Part shown: piece by piece, positions 56,326-64,000 of the stretch
Layout of the letters: each line of letters begins with the position of its first letter
How positions within the stretch are numbered: the stretch's first letter is position 1
NCBI GenBank assembly: GCA_007922195.1
Contig: ML682007.1
Coordinates: 18,683,414-18,747,413 of the forward strand
Origin: Podocnemis expansa
Taxonomy: Eukaryota; Chordata; Testudines; Podocnemididae
Direction of reading: 5' to 3'
DNA length: 64,000 nucleotides
Translations under genes and position numbers: made by a program
Notes under the pieces: generated by a model
Seen by the model: the letters and a program-made list of their open reading frames with translations, nothing else
Told to the model about the DNA's origin: nothing
Databases searched by the model: none

Positions 56326-59300
56326 ACAATCAGTAGAGGAAAGTACTACTGGTTTCCAAAAATGTGGTGTACACTTGTATTCCTAAGCTATATTCAAAGA
56401 CAGTGTTCCATGGAATAATTTGATTCTGCTCACCTTATAAAATCATCCAAAGGAAATACAAGGTCAATACATTTTTAAACTAACCCTTTGTTCAGGAGTC
56501 ATAAAATGGTGTTGTTAAATATAGTCTTAAGAGTTGTTCTTTTAAACATGGGACCTCTGTTCACATTCTTTGAAGAAATGATTGTACTGGTTTGCTGATG
56601 CACTGCTTTGCGATATGTGTGGTAAACAGCAAGGGAGATTATACTTTCTCTTAATCTCAGTAATTAATCCATTCTTAAGGCAGAACCAATCACCCATATT
56701 TGAGCAGAGAGATCTGGAAAAGGGATTGCTGGTCTGCTGTTTGTGAGTGCCTCTGTTCCAGAACAGATGTGTGTGCAAATATAATGAGTTATCGACGAAT
56801 AACCTCAGATTCCTAACACTGGGAATCCATCTGATAGGAAGCCAGCTAGTAAGGTCCAAAATTTTGATACAGCTAGGTAGGAGGGTGACACACCATTTTG
56901 GATCCATGAACAAATGCAACATTCCCCCTCTCTGTTGCTAGAGGTCTGGAGAAAAGTTCTTACTGAACAAACACACACACACACAGTTTGGAACTCTCTG
57001 TTTAATGAAACTAAAGCAATTGCAGATGACACAGCAGTCTAAGAATGCACCATTTCCTTCTTAATGAAACTGGGCACATTTTAAGGCTTTTTAGTTAAAA
57101 AACCATATTCCTCACATTTGAAATCACTTTGTGATATCTTCCCTCTCTTTGGCACCTACCCAACTTCAAATAAAGTTCTATTTTGCATCTCTAGCTACAA
57201 AAATAAGTTAGTATAATAATGTAACGAAAAGATAGAGTTTTACCTAAATCCAACTGCTCAAAAGAATGATGTCCTCCTTCCCCCCAAGACATAACAGAAC
57301 ATGTACTTGACCATTCTTATTCAGCTTCCAATGAGATGCAACATGCACAAGCCCAGTTTTTAAGAACATAATTAGCTGTCAGGACTCTTGTAAGGAGTCA
57401 TGTCATCATGCATTAGCACTATGAAACTGACAATCTTCAGTGACAACAAACACGGGAATGAGACACATTGCCCTGCTCCACAGACAGTAAACTTTCCAAC
57501 TACTAATGTTGTAATAAGTAATCTTAAGCAGGCAAGGCAAGAGCAAATAAGATGCTTACAGTGAGATTTCTTCTTAGATTAGTTTTACCCAGCCCAAACA
57601 TAATAAAAAGGGAAGAAGATCAGAGAGAACCCAAGCAGCTTTCATCTACCCACGGCTAAAACAGCTAACCTCAACAGCATTTCTTAACTAGAGATGTACT
57701 TTGTTCTGAAAGGCTCAACATAACTGTCAAAACTGACTTAAGTCTGTAATCGCCAATGCAGTTGATTTGCTAGATCCAGAAACTCCAGAAAGTACATGGA
57801 GCATGACTACCAGTATTGAGAATGCATTCAACACTTGCAGTTATTTGAAAACAAAGATGCATCATTCAGTGTGACACTCACATGCATGCTCTCCAAACTT
57901 GATTCTATGGGAAAACAACTCATCATTCTATTGATACATTTATAACCCCCACTAAAGAAAAAAAATGGAAAGATCATTTTAATATAAGATCCAATTCTGA
58001 GCAAGATAAACAGGATAGATTCTGCAAAGTAACCAAACTATGATATAACCCCACATGAAGAAAAAAGGCTTTTCAAAATTGTGTGTCCCCTCCCCACACC
58101 TAGCCAACTCTGGGAAGTACCATATATTTAAGCAACTGTTCCTTCTATAAGAGAGAGCAATGAAGAGATTATTTAGACTACTGGATTCGGATGCTGATGG
58201 ATGTAAGAATTATCCCTATAATTCCCTCTCTTCAGAGACAGATCTGAGCAACAACACAGTCTAAGTTTGTGTTAAAAAGGCGGGGAGGGGAAAAAAAAAA
58301 TATCTTGCAAGAAATCACTTCATTTAGATAAAAGATAAATTCCCCAAGTGGGAAATACAATTTATTTGGCTTCAACAGAAAAATAATCTTTTTATGAATC
58401 ATGCACCACTCAAGAAAAAAAGTCATCTTCTAAAGTGTGTAAGGATAATAGAGTTTATAAAAAAATTAAAGGCTTATTTGGCTCTAAAGTGCATTAATTT
58501 CTTAGTGCTTCCATGTATTATCAAATTATAGTACCCATTCTCTGTGTCTACAAATGCCAAAGTGATGCTACTGCCAGAACAGCTGCAAGATTGCAATTGG
58601 CCTCCCTCACCCTCTAGCCTGAAGGCATTTAATTCAAAACCAAAGAGAGAGCTTGAGTTATTTCTAAAGACCATGCTTAAATTTTGCCTACAACACAGCA
58701 CTCAAAGTGTTTTAGGCAAGGACAATGAATGTATTTCTCTGTTTCAATTGGGCTAGGAGACCTATGGAATGCTGCTTACGTACATCAGCATGAGCGTGTA
58801 TGTGCCATGACCAGTTTACAGCATGCAGACTTAGCTAATCAGGTAGTGATGCATATAGTACATCTCCAGTTTGCAAACTGCCATCTTTGATTTGTTCTGG
58901 ATATAAAATTAGTTTTGCATTTGACCAGGATACACATCTGAAAGAAACTGAAACAGTAAGAATTGAATAGGACACAACCTATGGAAATAAAATCATTATA
59001 TACCATTGCAAACTTTGATAAATCTAATAGCAATAAGCACACACTACAGAACTTATTCTACTTGGGAAATTTGCTACACTGCTACTCTCCACATTTGTAG
59101 AAATATGCCTTCTTTTGAAGCCCTCCTACAATTTCAGTTCACCAAACTGTATTAGCTGTTTTGTATTTTATTACACCAAACAAACTAATGAGATAGCACT
59201 CACAGACAGGCTTCTAGTTTACAAAAGTTTTGATCTGATATTTGACAGCTTGTTTTAAAAAGAGAGACAGCTGTTTTTTCCCCCTCCAAAGTGTAGCTGG

Positions 59301-60186
59301 GACCTGTAACTCTAACATTCAATTACCCCTCAAGGATACATAAAATATATTGAATGAATGCGATATGCAATACTAAAGAAAGGATCCGCTCATTACTACA
59401 GTTCACAGGAAGTTCTGATGACATCCATCGTAGAGCATAGCACCAAATGTTGGAATCAGACAATTCCACTGTAGCTGAAAGATACCTGAAAAGGTTGTAG
59501 TGATAACACAAAGACTTAAAATGAGGATGAGAGACAGGGAATATGCAGCAAGGAAGTGTTAATAGGAAAAAAGAATGACATATGAGGACAAAGTAACCAA
59601 GATGAACACAAATTAAAGGTCAGGCTAATCTTTGTACTGACTCACTTGCTAAAGTGGTGGGTCAGGAGAAGCAAAAAGTCAATGGGGCCTCTTTTGTAAA
59701 ATGTTGAGGGGAATGTAGGACTTAGAGGCTATGATTACTAGAACTGGAGGCTCCACCTAGGGTAGCAGACAACAATAAAAATACATATTAATCTTAAAAC
59801 AGGCTTCAGTGTGAGTAGTCATGTCTTATACTTTCCTGTTTCAGAATAGCTGAAAGTGACTTGGGTCTCCATTCACAGCAGAATCTTACTGAACATTCAT
59901 AGCATGGACATTCATTGTAATGGTGAGCAAGATATTCATCCAGGAAAGTTGAACATGAGTAATCCCACCAACTTCAGTGGAATCCCATTATCAGGAACGC
60001 AGCATCAAAACGTTTTTGGTCATTTAGTTTGACATTTGTGACTTAGCTATACTCACTTACGTACAAGTGAGTGAACTTGAAAATACTGTCTGAATTATGT
60101 CATCTGCTATACCAGATTTATGCATTCCTCTTATGCCTTTGCTAGTAAGTATTTTATAAAAGAAATAAGGTATGTAGATTAGTAAT
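56326..60186. other. Intronic sequence, nothing recognised
   Basis: AT-rich intron, with a short CA run at 56972-56984. No exon or named repeat is recognised. Confidence 0.45.
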
Positions 60187-60194
60187 TTTTAAGA

Positions 60195-60346
60195 CCGCGT
60201 GGACAAAACTGGCTCAGAGCTAGGTGCTGGCAATTTTATTTTTGGTTACTAGAGGGCACCCCTCCATTTCATTTCTGTAGCAGAATTAGGCAACAGGCCA
60301 CTAAAACTGGTCCCATGGTGACTAGAAACAGATTTGTCGAGGCCTG
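60195..60346 (-). mobile_element. Small hAT-type MITE, family B copy 2
   Basis: 152 bp, with a perfect 8-bp duplication TTTTAAGA (60187-60194, 60347-60354). On the minus strand it starts CAGGCCTCGACAAATCTGTT and ends CCAGTTTTGTCCACGCGG. The length, perfect duplication and pairing with 56162-56317 define a family. Confidence 0.8.
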
Positions 60347-60354
60347 TTTTAAGA

Positions 60355-61109
60355 TAAACTTTACTTCTTCACCAAAAGTTCATCACCCAGGAATGCCCAG
60401 CCTTCCAAAATATTTCTGTGTTTGTTTAGGTATCAGGATGCTGGTAAATCCAATCTAGCTAGTATGATGTTACTAACCCACTGATAACACTGTACTACTT
60501 CACAGGCATCTTCTTTTTTAAAAAAACCCCTCATATTTACTCTCAAAGACAACTCGGACGATGGCAGTTCTACAGCAAAAATGTGAAATCAAATGCTGTA
60601 GACAGTCTTTTGAATCTAGTATGCTTCTGGTTCACAGTAAGTGTGCCAGATATTTAGCTTTGAGGTTCTATTTTAAACATACAAAGGTAATCACCTTCCT
60701 ATAAGAAAAAACATTAATTTATAATGGTGTCTGTATTGTTATTCCCTGATCCTGACAACTTTATTCCTCATAGCATTCTCAGAGGATAGGTACCTCCTTA
60801 CTCTGTAGAGATGAAAAATATCCTCCTTTTCACAAGCAGGCCAAACAGTCAATTTCTCTATAAATAATAGTTCTAAGTACCAAAAATAGTAGAGCTAACA
60901 AATAAATCATTCATAGCTCCTTGTTCTCCTATTTATTAATATTTCATGACATCATTCCACACTATGTACATAGGCTGTCAACATTTTAACCTCAGAACTT
61001 ATTTTTCTGAACACTGCCACATTGAAAGCAGCTCAAGCTTTTCTCTTCATCATTGTTACTTGAAAATCTGCCTTCTCTCACACTTAAAGCTGTGAGAAAC
61101 CAGGTGATG

Positions 61110-61144
<35 letters not shown>

Positions 61145-61146
61145 CA

Positions 61147-61177
<31 letters not shown>

Positions 61178-63227
61178 TTTCACAAAACCTTTCCTTTTTT
61201 ACAGAGCACGGTTTGGAACTTAGTTTTTAAATTCCAATCTTTGTGCAGAAGATTCTCTTCTGTAATATGATATTTGCTCCACTACAAAAATTCAGTGCGC
61301 TTACTGAAAAAAAAGTTGAACAGAATTAACCCTGTAATTAGTTATTTGGTACTCATTATAGCAGCCAACCTGTAGAACTAAAACCAGAGGGGGTTTTTTA
61401 TTTTAAAAAAAAAAAAAAAATCTTCTTACTGCACTTATTCCTCTTTGAAAAATTTATATTTGGGGACAAATACCAAGTGTAGAATATATGAATGTGTTTG
61501 TTTTTTAAGCATCATCAAAATTACTGGTCATATTAGACTTCTGAAAGAAAGAAAATTAAAAACTTACACTTTAATCCTTTAAAGAACTGTAACCATGGCC
61601 CGCTGATGGATAACTTTAAAACAGCTTTATATCTGGAAGTTTTGCTTTTAAGTGCTCGTTAAAAAGATCAGTAATTTCACTCCCAATTCTGGAAAAAATA
61701 AGTTATGGACTGAAAGTTAACTACTACATATGGGTAGTAGAAAGTTTTGTTCAGGTGGTGTTTGCACTTTGTGTACAGTTTCTATGGTAAACAGGCGATA
61801 ACTGGCCATAAGGCACTAAACCACCACTAGTAAATTAATAAATGCATCTTTGTTGGCATATGTAATTAGCTGCCTCTGTACTTGCCTTTGGAATTTACAA
61901 TGCCTCTACATTTTATGCTGCAAGGGTACTCGGACCACTAAGAAAGCAAGGAAGCTTAAAAAGTTCCATTTTCTTCTTCATTTGGAGCAGTGCCTGTGCC
62001 TACACTGTCTCAGATAGGTCTAAGAAAACTAGGCAATTAACAGCAAAAAAAAAAATTATTGCCTCATTCAACTTGCACAACTCTATCCTTTAGCTATTAC
62101 TCACTCGAGTAGTATCATCACTGAAGTCAGGAAGAAAAGGGGAGTAAAGTGAGTAACAGCTGCAGGATCAGGCCTATGGTTAGCTGAAGCCAGGAAATGC
62201 AAACTTAAGGTTCCACCTGCAATATTAAGTTGACCAGATCAGACCTCCTGAATATTTTATTGGCTGCAGTTCAAGGGTAGTCAAATATCAAACTACACAG
62301 CGCATGTAAAGTGTATTCCATAAAATACAGGCTTTGCGTAGTGGAAGGGTTCTCAGGACCTTAATTTTCATTTGCTGATTTCGGTAACTCACTATGAAAC
62401 TTAAATGGTGGATTGTCATCACTTTGTTGTTGTTTGTTATATTTGAGACATTTGATTGTTCTACTGTCCCAGAAGAGCCTGTAACTTTCCTTCTCTCAGT
62501 CTTAGGTTTCAGCCAAATTATAGGGACAGCATATTGCTTACACTTTCAGGTCTCCAGTTCAATATCTCATTGAACAATCATTTTAGGCAGAAGCATCAGA
62601 GTCTCTGACTCCAGGGTTTTTTCCTTCCTTGTGCTCATGCAATGTGTCATTTCACACCTGTTTGCTTTTGATCTGGGGATAATTCTGAGGACTGTCTTGT
62701 TCATTGAGTTCTTAAGCAGAGTGAAGTCACGTGACAACATCCAACCACTGTGAAAATCTTCTGCCGTGGTACAGCCCATTCCACACAATTTGGCTGAACA
62801 ATTTCTCTGCTACCTCCTGATAAGTAGATTCAATCAGCTATGCCAAATGCTTAATGTTATCATTGTAAGTAAATACAAACCTTGTATATTTGGTGTACAA
62901 AACAAAGCTGACTCTAAAAGCCAAATATATGCATAAAGCAATCTGTAGTAGCCCTGGTCAGCAGCAGTGTCCAAAAATGATAAGACGTTAATTAAGACTA
63001 TATTACAAGCTCAACAATTCTATTTCTATAATTTAGAAATCTAGAGCTTGGAGTCCAATATGTAGTTACAATTTAATAACATGTATTTATGAAATCTAGC
63101 ATTTACAAATGTCACTTACCCAATGCTCATCAACAGAAACATTGGATTGCTACAACTGGAGAAATCTCAAAATCTTTCAGGTGCTGAATTGCATCCCAGC
63201 CACTTGCTAGCCAGAAGCAGACAGGAA
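60355..63227. other. Intronic sequence, nothing recognised apart from a microsatellite
   Basis: AT-rich unique-looking intron, with the compound microsatellite at 61112-61173 and an A-run at 61405-61420. No exon is recognised. Confidence 0.45.
61112..61173. repeat. Compound (CA)n(CT)n microsatellite
   Basis: About 15 uninterrupted CA units (61112-61142) run into about 15 CT units with one CA interruption (61141-61173). Confidence 0.95.
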
Positions 63228-64000
63228 AGAGTCACAGATTTTTAAGACCAGAAGGAACTATTGTGATTGACTAGTCTGACATCCTGTATAGTAAACACTG
63301 GCCACACAATCAATTCCTGTTTCAAATCCAATACCTGTCCTTGAGATAGAACATATTGCAGAAAAAACTTCAATCTTTCTTTTAAAATCTCCAGTGATAG
63401 AGCATCCACTACAACCCTTGCTAAGGTGCTCTAATAGTTAACGCATTTAAAAAGATGTGTCTTATTTCTAGTCTGAATTTATCCCGCTTCAAGTTCCAGC
63501 CATTTGATCTTGTTCCATCTTTCCTCGAGCCCCCATCATCAAATTTCAATTCTCCATGTAGGTACTTGGAGTGTGATCCAGCCACCCATAACTTTTTCTT
63601 TGATAAACTAAAGAGCTTGATCTCCTTAGATCTTTTGTTATAACAAATTTATTCCAGCCTTTTAATTATGATCAGGGCTCTTGTCTGAACCCTCTCCAAT
63701 TGATCAACCCTCTCCTTGATTTGTGGGGACCAGAACTGGACACAGTGTTCCAGCAAAACAAACAAGGAGTCCTGTGGGACTTTTAAAAACTAACATTTAT
63801 TTACTGCATGAGCTTTCATGGGAGAAAATACCATTCTGTCAGATGCTTTGAAGAGTACTGCAGCAGTGGTCCTACCAGAGCCAAATACAGAGGTAATGTA
63901 ATGTCTATACTCCCACCAATCATTTACTTCTTTACACATTCAGTGATGATATTAGCCCTTTTGGCCTCAGCATTGAACTGGGACCTCACATCTAACTGAT
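63228..64000 (-). pseudogene. Old CR1 LINE, interrupted
   Basis: Antisense CR1: TTAAGACCAGAAGGAACTAT (3' UTR side), then CTAGTCTGACATCC, CAGTGATAGAGCATCCACTA, ACCCTCTCCAATTGATCAAC, CAGAACTGGACACAGTGTTC and CTACCAGAGCCAAATACAGA. It is more diverged than the copy at 40781 and continues beyond the window. A Penelope-type fragment splits it at 63756-63860. Confidence 0.75.
63756..63860 (-). repeat. Penelope-type fragment inside CR1
   Basis: It reads AACAAACAAGGAGTCCTGTG through ACTGCATGAGCTTTCATGGG to TGTCAGATGCTTTGAAGAG. CAGCA occurs at both edges (63751-63755 and 63861-63865), a possible 5-bp target duplication. Removing the fragment rejoins the CR1 text GACACAGTGTTC/CAGCAGTGGTCC. The hammerhead-like arm is on the minus strand. 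Confidence 0.65.

Overview
This is vertebrate nuclear DNA, AT-rich and about 99% non-coding. The repeat set (CR1 LINEs, an L2-type LINE, Penelope-like fragments carrying hammerhead-like cores, hAT/Harbinger/mariner-type MITEs, a DIRS-like fragment and two copies of one 1.4-1.5 kb LTR) points to a reptile, most likely a turtle. The species call is an inference from repeat style.

Only one host coding exon is convincing: 27882-28118 on the minus strand, an internal 237-bp exon with canonical splice sites that encodes the N-terminal ubiquitin-binding domain of UBTD2. I found no other UBTD2 exon. The short first exon should lie beyond position 64000 and the last exon to the left of position 1, so the window is probably wholly inside UBTD2: 1-27881 is intron 2 and 28119-64000 is intron 1. 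No tRNA, rRNA, CRISPR, operon or bacterial-type feature is present.

Layout. 1-77: edge of a hAT-type MITE. 521-5097: a decayed hAT transposon (transposase relic, TIRs, near-identical 8-bp target duplication) split by a solo-LTR-like insertion (3326-4704). 5330-8720: L2-like LINE relic, itself invaded by a foldback repeat (5585-5774) and a TIR element full of CT-rich minisatellite (6996-8232). 11425-11703: a foldback repeat. 13595-16235: a CR1 LINE broken by a 1.26-kb hAT-type element with a perfect 8-bp duplication. 16495-16883: GC-rich MITE. 19149-19394: another foldback repeat and a palindrome. 23414-24957: second LTR copy. 25421-25930: MITE built of stacked palindromes. 26721-27458: two more MITEs. 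27882-28118: UBTD2 exon. 28278-32211: MITEs and an LTR-like block. 33870-36155: Harbinger-type MITE and two foldback repeats. 40781-42635: CR1, a DIRS-like tyrosine recombinase remnant, and CR1. 45636-45788: near-perfect foldback repeat. 49951-52182: a hAT MITE and a nested pair of DNA transposons. 54106-55235: Harbinger-type MITE and a Penelope 3' end with a coding remnant. 56162-60346: two copies of one small hAT MITE. 63228-64000: old CR1 split by a Penelope fragment. The rest looks like ordinary intron.

The most interesting signal is the repeated occurrence (six loci) of short retroelement ends arranged as inverted pairs. Four of the ten fragments of this kind in the window are single copies. 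The fragments carry hammerhead-ribozyme-like cores, one locus has arms 60/63 identical, and one locus is flanked by a target-site duplication showing that the pair inserted as a unit.
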